Shown here: piece by piece, positions 1 through 8,905 of the stretch
How the letters are laid out: each line of letters opens with the position of its first letter
Position numbering within the stretch: the stretch's first letter is position 1
Assembly: GCA_027364735.1 (NCBI GenBank)
Contig: DAHXOT010000043.1
Coordinates: 1 to 64,000, forward strand
Direction of reading: 5' to 3'
Origin: Hydrotalea sp.
Lineage (GTDB): Bacteria; Bacteroidota; Bacteroidia; Chitinophagales; Chitinophagaceae
Length of the DNA: 64,000 nt
Position numbers and translations under genes: made by a program
The notes under the pieces: model-generated
Told to the model about the DNA's origin: nothing
The model's input: the letters and a program-made list of their open reading frames with translations, nothing else
The model's database searches: none

Positions 1-30
1 TTTAATCACAACTTCAGCTATTTGTGCCAT
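1..30 (-). CDS. 5' end of an unidentified protein gene, cut by window edge
   Basis: Reading leftwards from an ATG at 30-28 gives ten open codons, MAQIAEVVIK, before the window ends. The short beta-strand-like start would suit a lipoyl-domain acyltransferase among others, but ten residues cannot identify a family. It would be transcribed divergently from the genes to its right. Confidence 0.35.
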   Translation of the reverse strand, partial: MAQIAEVVIK

Positions 31-155
31 TTTTTATTAGTTGCAACTTTACATCAGAAAATAAGAAAGGAACTGATAAATAGAATAGAAATAAGTTAGA
101 CGATTAAAGCCACTGTCCCGTTAATAAAATCCTCTTTGAACTTGAACCCAAAAAA

Positions 156-263
156 ATGAAAACTATGAAAAACTTATTCTTTACTTGGCTATTCGGGGTT
201 AAAAAAATTCCCCAGTTACAACTTGTTTATTGCATTAATAAAACAATGCCTTTAAACAAGTAA
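156..263 (+). CDS. possible 35-residue small protein
   Basis: An ATG at 156 (a second in-frame ATG lies three codons later) opens a 35-codon frame beginning MKTMKNLFFTWLFGVKK. The start is hydrophobic and the end is polar, with no recognised family. A hairpin and T-run follow at 317-353, so a short separate transcript is possible. Nothing else in the first 440 bases looks coding. It could equally be a chance frame in a leader region; there is no homology evidence. Confidence 0.2.
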   Translation: MKTMKNLFFTWLFGVKKIPQLQLVYCINKTMPLNK

Positions 264-316
264 GCCTCCAAAGCTTAGTAAAACAGCCTGATATTTTTGA
301 ACCAATTTTCACTTAA

Positions 317-353
317 CTGATAACCTGAAAACTATCAGCAGGCCGTTTTTTTT
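317..353 (+). terminator. probable intrinsic terminator
   Basis: CTGATA (317-322) pairs with TATCAG (333-338) around a 10-base loop. Seven bases later comes a run of eight T (346-353). It lies between the small frame at 156-263 and the lipoprotein gene at 444. The spacer between stem and T-run makes it imperfect. Confidence 0.45.
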
Positions 354-443
354 CCCGTTTTTTAATCCGTATCCTTTATCTCTATGCAACTGTAATAAAT
401 ATCCTTAGAACTGATAAACTGTAACTCAATAAACCCTATTTTT

Positions 444-2546
444 ATGAAAAGCTCACGAATGATATTACTACCAATTATTCTTAGTGCTTTCATTTCTTGC
501 TCAAAGAAAGTAGATATTATTCCGGCTAATAGTACTACCATAGCAACAACACAAGTTGCCAGTCCGGGTTCAGTTAGTAATATTGGAACACCGTTTATCA
601 TTACCAATGTTAGCAGCAAAATCAATCCGCTTAATCCTAATATTTTACCACTTATTACCTATCATCCAAAAACAAATGCAGGATATGAATTAGTAATGAT
701 TGATAATGGAATATTAAATGGTTCTACTCCTATTAATGCTTTTCATTTTGTTGTGGTAAATCTTGATAACAACTCTTATAAAATTGTAAAAATATTAAAC
801 AGCAGCAATGGAACAGAAGTAACTTCCTCAGTTGGCAGAATTACCAGATACGTTTTTGGAATGGATAAAAAATTATATGTTGCTACCGAAGGTAGTGATG
901 GCGGCGGCGGACATATTATTGAATACGATCCGGATCTACAAACAGCATGGGATTTGGGCAAACCTTTTAAAAATGGAGGAAGATATTTAGATATTTATTC
1001 ATTACAAGTTGGTACCGATAATGCATTATATGGTGGCTCATTTGGTGGCAATGGCGATGTAATGACTTTTAGATACAATTACAATAATAATTTTGAAGTT
1101 GATCAACAACCTTTAGATAATTTTTCGAGATACGTAACTTATATTAGTGGCGATGCTACTTATACGTATGCTTCTTGCGGAGAAAGTAGTTGGAACCTAT
1201 ACGCTATTAACCGCAGTACAAAACAAAAAACATTATTACTTAGCAGCGGTGTAAACAGCAGAATAGAATTAAATACATATACCGATGCACCTTATGCACA
1301 CTTAATTAATACACATTATAAATTACAAAATAATACTGCATCTTCTTTAGGTGCTTACAATACACCTTCTACCAATCAATTAGCCTATTCGCCTTATTCC
1401 ATTAACGATATTTCAAACATCAACATTAATTGGGATAGCTACAATAAAAAATTATCTTACAGTTTAAACTCAGGCGTACAAAATTCAATAACAATTAGCG
1501 ATGTGGTAAACGATACCTACAGAACAGGTGCCGGTGTATGGCTAAATAATAAATTATATATTTCTTCGGCCAACCATTCTTTACTTAGTGCATTAGATAA
1601 TAACAATCATTTTCAATTATTAGGCAATACCGGAATTTCCATTTATAATATTGCTACCGGAAATGCTTCTGATAATAATATTTATATAGGCGGATATCCT
1701 AAAGGAAATTTATACTCCTTCAACACACAACAAACTTGGAATTTAGATGGAAGTAATATAGCAAGCATGTCAACCCCCGCTATTAAACAAACCAATCCAC
1801 AATTTTTAGCAAGAACACAAGATGCCAATGGTACAACAGATCAAGGACCTATGTTTATTGCTTCTTTAGCCGTAACAAAAAATAATTATTTAATTTATTC
1901 TGGAGATAATGATAGAATAACTGCTTCTTCCGGTAGAACTTTAGAAATGGGTTATTACAAAAATGGCAGCTACAATAACATTCAATTATCGGCTTTAGCT
2001 AATTACCAATTTAGCAGTATGTGCTTAACTTACGATAGTTCAAAAGCTATTATAGCCGCTACCAATAGCATGGGAGGTAATGGAAAAATTTATGTATACG
2101 ATCCTGCTTCCAACAGTATTATATCTTCTTTCAACTTTCCTACCAACAATCCCGGAAAAATTATCACTTTTGATAATGATAATATTGCCGGTGTGTATGA
2201 TGATGTTTTGTATTTATTTAATATTAAAACCGGAAATATTAGTTTTAAACAAGCTTTAGGTAACGGACAAAGTATTTTTTCTATTATCAAAACGCCCAAT
2301 AATAAAATTGATATAGTACACATGTATTTACAAGCAACACATTTTAAAGTACTTACTTTTTCATTTACAAAAAATGCCGATAATTATTCTGCCAATTCAA
2401 TATCATCAGGAGAATTTTCAGATGCCGAAAATGATGAAAATACCAAACCTGATAATTTAATTATTGGTAGTCATCCAGAAAATAATTCGTACGATTTATA
2501 TATTGCAGGATTAAAATCGATATACCAAATATCTAATTTACAATAA
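444..2546 (+). CDS. large exported lipoprotein of unknown function
   Basis: The 700-residue product starts with a short lipoprotein signal: charged MKSSR, hydrophobic ILLPIILSAF, then lipobox-like SAFIS-C with Cys19 as the likely lipidated residue. It is therefore probably anchored in the outer or inner membrane facing the periplasm or surface. The mature part is rich in Asn, Ser, Thr, Tyr and Gly, with recurring segments such as LYVATEGSDGGGG, LYGGSFGGNG and IYIGGYPKGNLYS. These look like blades of a beta-propeller (inference from pattern only). No catalytic motif or named family is recognised. It stands alone: a terminator lies upstream and a response regulator gene starts 154 bases downstream. 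Confidence 0.8.
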   Translation: MKSSRMILLPIILSAFISCSKKVDIIPANSTTIATTQVASPGSVSNIGTPFIITNVSSKINPLNPNILPLITYHPKTNAGYELVMIDNGILNGSTPINAFHFVVVNLDNNSYKIVKILNSSNGTEVTSSVGRITRYVFGMDKKLYVATEGSDGGGGHIIEYDPDLQTAWDLGKPFKNGGRYLDIYSLQVGTDNALYGGSFGGNGDVMTFRYNYNNNFEVDQQPLDNFSRYVTYISGDATYTYASCGESSWNLYAINRSTKQKTLLLSSGVNSRIELNTYTDAPYAHLINTHYKLQNNTASSLGAYNTPSTNQLAYSPYSINDISNININWDSYNKKLSYSLNSGVQNSITISDVVNDTYRTGAGVWLNNKLYISSANHSLLSALDNNNHFQLLGNTGISIYNIATGNASDNNIYIGGYPKGNLYSFNTQQTWNLDGSNIASMSTPAIKQTNPQFLARTQDANGTTDQGPMFIASLAVTKNNYLIYSGDNDRITASSGRTLEMGYYKNGSYNNIQLSALANYQFSSMCLTYDSSKAIIAATNSMGGNGKIYVYDPASNSIISSFNFPTNNPGKIITFDNDNIAGVYDDVLYLFNIKTGNISFKQALGNGQSIFSIIKTPNNKIDIVHMYLQATHFKVLTFSFTKNADNYSANSISSGEFSDAENDENTKPDNLIIGSHPENNSYDLYIAGLKSIYQISNLQ

Positions 2547-2700
2547 CCCTTAAAACCCTTAATATGCCACCATTTTATTAACCTACATGCGAAAACTTAT
2601 TTTAAAAGTAGGATACCCCCTAAAATTTGTAACTTTACGTTACAACCTACTGAAGCTGAATTAATGAAATTACTGTTATAAATTATCTTAATTTATTTTT

Positions 2701-3330
2701 ATGAATATCTTGATTGCTGACGATCATAGTGTAGTAAGAAGAGGTTTAAAAACTATTTTAGTAGATGCTTTTCCCAATGCAATAATTGAGGAAGCATCGG
2801 ATGGCATTGAATTATTAAATAAAGCCCTTGAACAAGATTGGAGCATTATTGTTTCGGATATTTCAATGCCCGGCAAAACCGGTATTGAAGTGGTAAAAGA
2901 ACTGAAAGAATTAAAACCCAAACAAAAAGTTTTAATTCTTAGTGTGCATGCAGCCGAACAATATGCGGTACGTACATTAAAAGCAGGTGCCGCCGGATAT
3001 CTTACCAAAGAAAGTGCTCCAGAAGAATTGGTAAAAGCCATTGAACACATTATGGGAGGCAGAAAATACATTACGCCTGAAATTGCAGAAATACTTGTAA
3101 ATATTAATATAGATAACTCGGGGTCAAGGCAACCACATGAAGCATTATCGGATAGAGAATTTGAAGTATTAAAATTAATTGCATCGGGAAAAACTGTATC
3201 TGAAATTGCGGATATATTATCGCTTAGCATTCATACCATTAGCACCTATCGCTCAAGAATATTAGAAAAAATGCAAATGAAAAATAATGCCGAGTTAACT
3301 AAATATGCTATTAGCAATTCGTTGGCATAG
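2701..3330 (+). CDS. NarL/LuxR-family response regulator
   Basis: This 209-residue protein has an N-terminal receiver domain (about 1-120) with acidic pair D7/D8, phospho-acceptor Asp53 in SDISMPG and Lys103 in YLTKES. A C-terminal LuxR-type helix-turn-helix follows (about 146-208), with the DREFEVLKLIASGKTVSEIA core. Proteins of this class are phosphorylated by HisKA_3-type kinases and then bind DNA as dimers. No kinase gene is adjacent. It is the only DNA-binding regulator in the window, so the HisKA_3 kinases 11-15 kb away are candidate partners (inference). A convergent proline dehydrogenase gene lies downstream. Confidence 0.93.
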   Translation: MNILIADDHSVVRRGLKTILVDAFPNAIIEEASDGIELLNKALEQDWSIIVSDISMPGKTGIEVVKELKELKPKQKVLILSVHAAEQYAVRTLKAGAAGYLTKESAPEELVKAIEHIMGGRKYITPEIAEILVNINIDNSGSRQPHEALSDREFEVLKLIASGKTVSEIADILSLSIHTISTYRSRILEKMQMKNNAELTKYAISNSLA

Positions 3331-3616
3331 TTTTGTAACAATTATCGCCACAGGTTTTTCATTGATACTACTATTTGTTTAAACAAATAATTTTTATTTC
3401 TTGCACTCAGTTAATAATTAAAAAATTAAACCCGTTTTATAAATCCTGTATCAATTATTTTAACCGTATCCTTTGAAAATTTTATTGTGAGCAATGTACA
3501 TATTAAAACCGCATGTTAATCAATATCCCAATATCCTAATATCCAATATTCTACACACATTATGCCGGTATTAATATGTACAGCTTTCAATAAATAAATA
3601 ATAAGTGAAATTCTCT

Positions 3617-4804
3617 TTACGCAGTTTTTCTTCTTTTCAACTCTTTTCTAATTAATAATAATTCTCTACCGGTTTGTCCATTAAGACTACTATTTTCTTG
3701 AGCTCTACGCATTAAATAAGGAATTACGTCTCTAATGGGACCAAACGGTAAATACTTACTTACATTACAACCTGCTTTGGCTAAATTAAAAGTAATATTA
3801 TCGCTCATGCCAAAAAGTTGAGAAAAATGTACATGAGGATGATTATAAGGAAGTTGGTATTTCTCTAAAAGTTCTACACCATATAAATTGCTGGTTTCGT
3901 TATGCGAAGCAATAATTACAGAAATATCTGTAACATTACTAATGCAATAGTCGGTTGCCGCATTAAAATCTCTGTCGGTACTTTCTTTATCAGGCTGAAT
4001 GGGCGATTCGTATCCATTTTGAATAGCACGAGCTCTCTCTTTTTCCATATAGGCACCACGTACCAATTTCATTCCTAAAATAAATCCTTGTTCTTTTGCA
4101 ATTCGGTGCGATAAACGTAAAAACCGCAACCTATCATGCCTGTATAATTGAATGGTGTTATAAACAATAGCTTTTTGTTTATTATACTTTTCCATTAGTT
4201 CAATACATAACCTATCTACCGGATCTTGTATCCAAGTTTCTTCGGCATCTATCAGTACACCAACATTTTTTGCAGCAGCTATTGCACAAATTTTATGCAT
4301 TCTCATTTTCACTTTTTCCCATTCTTGCATTTCGGCTTCATGGTCGTGTATACCGCTACGTATGCGTGGAGCTTCATTTAATGTTTGTAATAAACCAAAT
4401 CGGGCTAATCCGGTAATTTTAATGCTAATGAAAGGAATATTGTCTTGAGTAGCTGCATATTCAACAACTTTAATAAACTGATTAGCCACATTCTCAAAAT
4501 TTTCTTCACCTTGCTTTCCTTCAACTGCATAATCTAATATAACCTGAACCTTATATTGCGCAAGCATTTCTACCACATTCGCTGTTTCTTCTAAAGACTC
4601 ACCACCAACAAATTGCTTAAAAATAGTATTCCTAATAATGCCATCAACAGGTAATCCGGTTTTCATAATAAACGGAGTAAGCCTTGTACCAATAGGCACA
4701 AACAAAGGATAATCCATGGTATTAAATAAAAACTTAGATTGTTTCAGTTCCTTATCGGTTTTATATGCAAAAGCATTTTCGGTATTATCAAAAGAAATAT
4801 TCAT
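3617..4804 (-). CDS. proline dehydrogenase
   Basis: This 395-residue stand-alone ProDH is an FAD enzyme that oxidises L-proline to pyrroline-5-carboxylate, the first step of proline catabolism. The family's barrel motifs are visible: SIKITGL near 127-133, DAEETW at 187-192, KLVRGAYMEKER at 246-257 and the substrate-binding tail LPFGPIRDVIPYLMRRAQEN at 352-371. It lacks the P5C dehydrogenase half and DNA-binding domain of PutA, as is usual in Bacteroidota. It is divergent from the dipeptide epimerase gene, with a 192-base shared upstream region. The 286 bases on its 3' side (3331-3616) show only AT-rich sequence with loose AATATCC repeats near 3521-3550. Confidence 0.93.
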   Translation of the reverse strand: MNISFDNTENAFAYKTDKELKQSKFLFNTMDYPLFVPIGTRLTPFIMKTGLPVDGIIRNTIFKQFVGGESLEETANVVEMLAQYKVQVILDYAVEGKQGEENFENVANQFIKVVEYAATQDNIPFISIKITGLARFGLLQTLNEAPRIRSGIHDHEAEMQEWEKVKMRMHKICAIAAAKNVGVLIDAEETWIQDPVDRLCIELMEKYNKQKAIVYNTIQLYRHDRLRFLRLSHRIAKEQGFILGMKLVRGAYMEKERARAIQNGYESPIQPDKESTDRDFNAATDYCISNVTDISVIIASHNETSNLYGVELLEKYQLPYNHPHVHFSQLFGMSDNITFNLAKAGCNVSKYLPFGPIRDVIPYLMRRAQENSSLNGQTGRELLLIRKELKRRKTA

Positions 4805-4996
4805 ATAATTAAAACGTTCGTTATGCGAATATCGTACGCAGCTATTAAAGAAAAAAAAATCAGTTATGCAGCATATGTTAATAGTTTTTTGTCAACTTAT
4901 CCCATTTTATCTCCCAATCAAACTACCTTGCAAAATAACACTCAAAAACTTGCTTATTGCCCATAAAATGCCGCAAGTATTTAAGATATTCGTTCA

Positions 4997-6094
4997 ATGA
5001 AAATCATTTCCACAGAAATTTATAAATATACTATTCCAATGGTGCCGTTTACTATTGCTACCGGCACTATGCAATATGCCCAAAATCTATTCATCAGAAT
5101 TAAAACCGATGAAGGAATAACCGGCATTGGCGAATGTTCTGCTTTTCCAATGATTGTTGGAGAAACGCAAGCCACTTGTTTTGAAATGGCAAAAGATTTT
5201 GCCCAGTTATGGAAAAACAAAAACCCTTTACAGATTGAAGAAAGAATGAATGAATTGGCACTTTTTACTGCCGGTAATTATACGGCAAAAAGTGCTTTTG
5301 ATATGGCATTGTTTGATATTGCAGCAAAAAATGCTCAATTACCGTTATTTGCTTTTTTGGGTGGAAGTAAAAAAATAATTGAAAGCGATTTAACCATTGG
5401 CATTGCCACTCCGCAAGCTATGGCCGAAACAGCTATTTCTTTTCAACAAAATGGCGTAAAAATTATAAAAGTAAAACTTGGTAAAAATGCGAATGAAGAT
5501 GTGGAAAGAATACAACAAATTAGAAAAGCAGTAGGTGATGACATACTAATTAGAATTGATGCCAATCAAGGATGGAATTATGCCGATGCACTGTATGTAC
5601 TGCAACATTTAGAACCCTATGGCATTGAGTTTTGTGAGCAACCAATGAGGAAATATAATGATGATTTTTTACCTCAACTTTGCCAATTATCTCCTATCCC
5701 TATTATGGCAGATGAAAGTGTATTTACCCATTTTGATGCAGAAAGAATTATAAAAAATAAAGCAACACACTACATTAATATTAAGTTTGCTAAAAGTGGC
5801 GGTATTGCCGAAGCTCGTACAATTAATACAGTTGCCGAACAAAATAATATACCCTGCATGATGGGTGGCATGTTAGAAAGCAGAGTAGCACTAACAGCTA
5901 AAGTACACTTTGCAATGGCTAATGATAATATTCGATTTTACGATTTAGATACTTGCCTATTGGGGCATTTAACAGATCCGGTAATTGGCGGCGTAACGTA
6001 CAATAGAATGAATTTAGAATTAACCGATGCTATAGGAATTGGTGCCGATGTAGATGATGATTATTTAAAAAAATTAGAAAGTATTACCTTATAA
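4997..6094 (+). CDS. dipeptide epimerase (L-Ala-D/L-Glu epimerase type)
   Basis: This 365-residue enolase-superfamily protein has the full muconate lactonizing subgroup signature. The Lys pair is K158-V-K160, the metal ligands are D188 (RIDANQGW), E214 (EFCEQP) and D239 (ADES), and the second catalytic Lys is K263 (INIKFAK). The late motif D316-L-D318 matches the DxD that binds the dipeptide ammonium group in L-Ala-D/L-Glu epimerases, which favours peptidoglycan-peptide recycling over other superfamily reactions. Exact dipeptide preference cannot be read from sequence. It is first gene of a tight run: the VOC gene starts three bases after its stop. Confidence 0.9.
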   Translation: MKIISTEIYKYTIPMVPFTIATGTMQYAQNLFIRIKTDEGITGIGECSAFPMIVGETQATCFEMAKDFAQLWKNKNPLQIEERMNELALFTAGNYTAKSAFDMALFDIAAKNAQLPLFAFLGGSKKIIESDLTIGIATPQAMAETAISFQQNGVKIIKVKLGKNANEDVERIQQIRKAVGDDILIRIDANQGWNYADALYVLQHLEPYGIEFCEQPMRKYNDDFLPQLCQLSPIPIMADESVFTHFDAERIIKNKATHYINIKFAKSGGIAEARTINTVAEQNNIPCMMGGMLESRVALTAKVHFAMANDNIRFYDLDTCLLGHLTDPVIGGVTYNRMNLELTDAIGIGADVDDDYLKKLESITL

Positions 6095-6097
6095 AAT

Positions 6098-6508
6098 ATG
6101 CTTGTGAAAAAGAAATTAGCACATATTGCTTTGTTGGTTAATGATTATGATGAAGCAATTGAATTTTATACAAACAAATTAGGATTTACACTGGTAGAGG
6201 ACACCCTATTATCGGCAGATAAAAGATGGGTTTTAATTGCACCGGATGCATCAAACGAAACCTGTTTACTACTTGCAAAAGCCACTACCGAACAACAAAA
6301 AAGTAGTATTGGCAATCAATCGGGAGGCAGGGTATTTCTATTTCTTTATACCGATAATTTTGAAAGGGATTTTAATAGGCTGTTACAACATAATATAAAA
6401 ATTATACGCCAGCCAGTTACCGAAATATACGGCACTGTAGCGGTTTTTGAAGATATTTATGGCAATGCATGGGACTTAATACAACCTGCCAATAAAGCCA
6501 ACCAATAA
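6098..6508 (+). CDS. VOC-superfamily (glyoxalase/dioxygenase-like) protein
   Basis: This 136-residue protein is a single vicinal-oxygen-chelate module: beta-strand KLAHIALLVNDYDEAIEFY at the start, and VFEDIYGNAWDLIQP at the end. His9 and the late Glu117 sit where metal ligands are usual. Family members include glyoxalase I, extradiol dioxygenases and antibiotic-binding proteins, so the substrate is unknown. It begins three bases after the dipeptide epimerase stop, suggesting co-transcription and possibly related metabolism (inference). Confidence 0.85.
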   Translation: MLVKKKLAHIALLVNDYDEAIEFYTNKLGFTLVEDTLLSADKRWVLIAPDASNETCLLLAKATTEQQKSSIGNQSGGRVFLFLYTDNFERDFNRLLQHNIKIIRQPVTEIYGTVAVFEDIYGNAWDLIQPANKANQ

Positions 6509-6525
6509 AATAAATTAAAGTAATT

Positions 6526-7050
6526 ATGAAAGGAAAAAAAGTTAGCGAAAGTATTACCGTAATGAATGAAATAGTATTGCCTAATGATACCAATACGTAC
6601 GGTAATTTAATGGGTGGCCGATTAATGTATTGGATGGATATTGCAGCAGGTGTTACTGCAATGAGGCATAGCCAATCGCCGGTTGTTACCGCCAGCGTAG
6701 ATAATATTAGTTTTAAAACGCCCATTAAACAAGGGAATATTGTACATATTGAAGCACATATTACTCGCTCGTTCAATACCTCAATGGAAATTTATATGAA
6801 AGTGTTTGGAGAAGATAATTTACATCAGTACAAATACGAAAGCAATGAAGCCTTTTTTACTTTTGTTGCATTAGATCCCAACGGAAACCCAAAACCTGTT
6901 CCGGAAGTAATTCCTGAAACTGAAAAAGAAATAAAACTTTTTAATGGTGCTTTGCAAAGAAGACAATTACGCTTAATTCTCAGTGGCAAATTACAACCGC
7001 ATGATGCAGATGAATTAAAGTCATTATTTTTTTCTAAAGATGATGTGTAG
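6526..7050 (+). CDS. acyl-CoA thioesterase, hotdog fold
   Basis: This 174-residue protein belongs to the YciA/ACOT acyl-CoA hydrolase group. The family signature reads NDTNTYGNLMGGRLMYWMD (20-38), with Asn27, the GG pair at 30-31 and the catalytic-type Asp38. It is followed by VVTASVDNISFKTPIKQGN (53-71). It releases free fatty acid from acyl-CoA in the cytoplasm. It is third in the operon, 17 bases after the VOC gene, and ends just before the convergent acyltransferase gene at 7059. Chain-length preference is not evident. Confidence 0.92.
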   Translation: MKGKKVSESITVMNEIVLPNDTNTYGNLMGGRLMYWMDIAAGVTAMRHSQSPVVTASVDNISFKTPIKQGNIVHIEAHITRSFNTSMEIYMKVFGEDNLHQYKYESNEAFFTFVALDPNGNPKPVPEVIPETEKEIKLFNGALQRRQLRLILSGKLQPHDADELKSLFFSKDDV

Positions 7051-7058
7051 CTATTCAT

Positions 7059-7826
7059 TTATTTATCAAACACATTGGTTAAATGATGTTTGCCTTTGAG
7101 CATAAATTTTTTGCTTTGCTCAATGGCATCCATTACCTGATCTAAAATATCATCTACACCGGCAGAATAATCAATAATCATTGGTTCTTTAAATCGGATA
7201 CTTAATAAAGAACCTCTTTTTTTAAAACTCAATCCTTTTTTATTAAATGCCCGCCAAAATCCGTTGATAACAACCGGTATTACAATTGGCTGATTGTTTT
7301 TAATAATGTGGGCTGTACCCTTGCGGCCCGGAGCAAAAGGCTTGGTAGTGCCTTGCGGAAAAGTTATTACCCAACTTTTATCTAAGGCTTTATCAATTTT
7401 GTAGGTATCTGTTTTATCTAATTCTCTTTTTACATCTTTCCCATCGGCACGCCAAGTTCTTTTTACCGTAACAGCACCTGCTAATTTAAAAACCCGACTA
7501 ATAAAATTTCCATTCATAGTTTCTTCTGCAGCTACAAAATATAAATTGGTAAAGGGATTTAGTAAATAATAAGGTAATCCTAATCTATTTTTCTTTCTCC
7601 ACTTAATAGCACAAAAAATATGTATAAAAGTAATTACATCGGCAAAATAGGTTTGATGATTGCTTACAAATAATACATTGCTTTTGGGCAAATTTTTTAA
7701 ATGCTCGGTTCCTTCAATTCTAATTTTATTGATAAGTGCTAATCCCGGATAAGTAAATACTCCAACCACAGCATACAAAACTGTGCGTACAACTTTTATA
7801 TGTTTTAGTCGTTCGGCTACATTCAT
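7059..7826 (-). CDS. PlsC-like 1-acyl-glycerol-3-phosphate acyltransferase
   Basis: This 255-residue product starts at MNVAERLKHI; an upstream in-frame ATG at 7901 would add 25 poorly fitting residues and run into the divergent promoter region. An LPLAT domain carries NHQTYFAD, the block I acyltransferase His-Asp motif. There are five residues between His and Asp here, rather than the usual four. The block III equivalent is FPQGTTKPFAPGRKG. One or two N-terminal hydrophobic stretches (VLYAVVGVFTYPGLALI) suggest membrane association. The likely role is phosphatidic acid synthesis. The acceptor is inferred from family. Confidence 0.85.
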   Translation of the reverse strand: MNVAERLKHIKVVRTVLYAVVGVFTYPGLALINKIRIEGTEHLKNLPKSNVLFVSNHQTYFADVITFIHIFCAIKWRKKNRLGLPYYLLNPFTNLYFVAAEETMNGNFISRVFKLAGAVTVKRTWRADGKDVKRELDKTDTYKIDKALDKSWVITFPQGTTKPFAPGRKGTAHIIKNNQPIVIPVVINGFWRAFNKKGLSFKKRGSLLSIRFKEPMIIDYSAGVDDILDQVMDAIEQSKKFMLKGKHHLTNVFDK

Positions 7827-7957
7827 TAGGCAGTTAGTTTTGGCAACAATATTTGGCGAATATAAACAAATTAAACATTCTGTTAAAAATGAAAAATTCA
7901 TTCAAAAACTTATGTAACTTTCTATCATCGGTATCTTTATTATTCAACACATTTATT

Positions 7958-8668
7958 ATGAAATATATTTTTGTATTCCTTTTTTTTGCGGGCAGTTTAT
8001 GGGTTAATGCACAACAAAATGCAGTACAACAAAAAACTATTACAGTTACCGGTAATGCCGAGTTAGAAATTGCTCCCAATGAAATTGATGTGCAAGTTAA
8101 CTTACGAGAATACACTAAAAAGAATGGCGAAAAAGTAGCTATTGAAACAATAAAAAATAATTTCTTAACTGCTTGTAAAAGTATTGGTTTAACCGATAAA
8201 GAAATTAGCGTACAAAGCTATCAGGGATTTGATAGTAATTATTGGCTATACAGAAAAAATAAAAAACAAACTCCGAATATGAATGCCGGAATTAGTTATT
8301 GGATACAAGTTAATACGGCAGCCAAAGTTGAATCTATCATCAATATTTTGGATGATGAAGCAACCGAGAATTTTTTTATTGCCAAAGTTTCGCATAACAA
8401 CATCAATGAGTTTAAAAAACAATTGAAAATGGAAGCCATACAAGCCGCCAAAACCAAAGCAATTTATTTGGCCGAAGCTATTAACGAGCATGTTGGCGAA
8501 GCTATTACTATTACCGAACCTACTGAAACAGATAATTATCCTCGCCCCTATTATGCTGCAGCAATGTATAAATCGTCCACACCCAATACCAATGCCGATG
8601 CTTTAGCCATAGATTTTAAAAAAATAAAATTAGCTTATACGGTAACAGTTGTTTTTGCACTGAAATAA
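7958..8668 (+). CDS. SIMPL (DUF541) domain exported protein
   Basis: The start is taken at MKYIFVFLFFAGSLWVNAQ, a good Sec signal peptide ending VNAQ. An upstream in-frame ATG at 7853 would bury this signal. The 236-residue product continues with KTITVTGNAELEIAPNEIDV, the hallmark opening of SIMPL domains, and ends with a predicted beta-strand AYTVTVVFAL. Family members are periplasmic and of poorly known function; some are linked to stress protection. It is divergent from the acyltransferase gene, with TAACTTTC near 7915 as a possible -7 promoter box. Confidence 0.9.
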   Translation: MKYIFVFLFFAGSLWVNAQQNAVQQKTITVTGNAELEIAPNEIDVQVNLREYTKKNGEKVAIETIKNNFLTACKSIGLTDKEISVQSYQGFDSNYWLYRKNKKQTPNMNAGISYWIQVNTAAKVESIINILDDEATENFFIAKVSHNNINEFKKQLKMEAIQAAKTKAIYLAEAINEHVGEAITITEPTETDNYPRPYYAAAMYKSSTPNTNADALAIDFKKIKLAYTVTVVFALK

Positions 8669-8905
8669 ATTGTTGATTAATATAACAGCAATTGGCTTTT
8701 TCCCCCGATTATTATTGCTATTTAGCCTAATTGTTAAAAATCATTATTTACAGCCAAAATAATGCGTATATTTCTATTTTACTGAATCTATCTACCGATC
8801 TACTGAAAAAAAATTTAATTAAGAACAATAGGTATACTGAACAATTAACTGTTCTACTGTAATACTATTAAGTACCACTGCTTACTGTATTTTAAAAATA
8901 TATTT
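8669..8905. other. 237-bp gap before the signalling island
   Basis: AT-rich intergenic region between two plus-strand genes. It has several loose TACTGA/CTACTG words between about 8780 and 8890 and probably holds the promoter of the histidine kinase gene at 8906. I see no coding frame, tRNA or strong hairpin in it. Confidence 0.5.

Noticed and set aside
362-625. Minus-strand 87-codon open frame over the lipoprotein start
   Set aside because: It lies antisense to the signal-peptide region of the 444 gene; composition is that of a shadow frame, and no motif is seen.
2724-3230. Minus-strand 168-codon frame opposite the NarL regulator
   Set aside because: The plus-strand regulator has all receiver and HTH motifs; the antisense frame is a by-product of its codon use.
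3521-3550. AATATCC-like repeats between the regulator and proline dehydrogenase genes
   Set aside because: Three or four imperfect copies in AT-rich DNA, no spacer regularity; not a CRISPR array or a convincing operator.
3617-6094. Idea that proline dehydrogenase and the dipeptide epimerase form one proline or peptide catabolic operon
   Set aside because: They are divergent, and no P5C dehydrogenase or peptidase gene is adjacent; shared control is not supported.
7853-7957. Upstream in-frame extension of the SIMPL gene
   Set aside because: It would bury a good signal peptide and overlaps the divergent promoter region of the acyltransferase gene.
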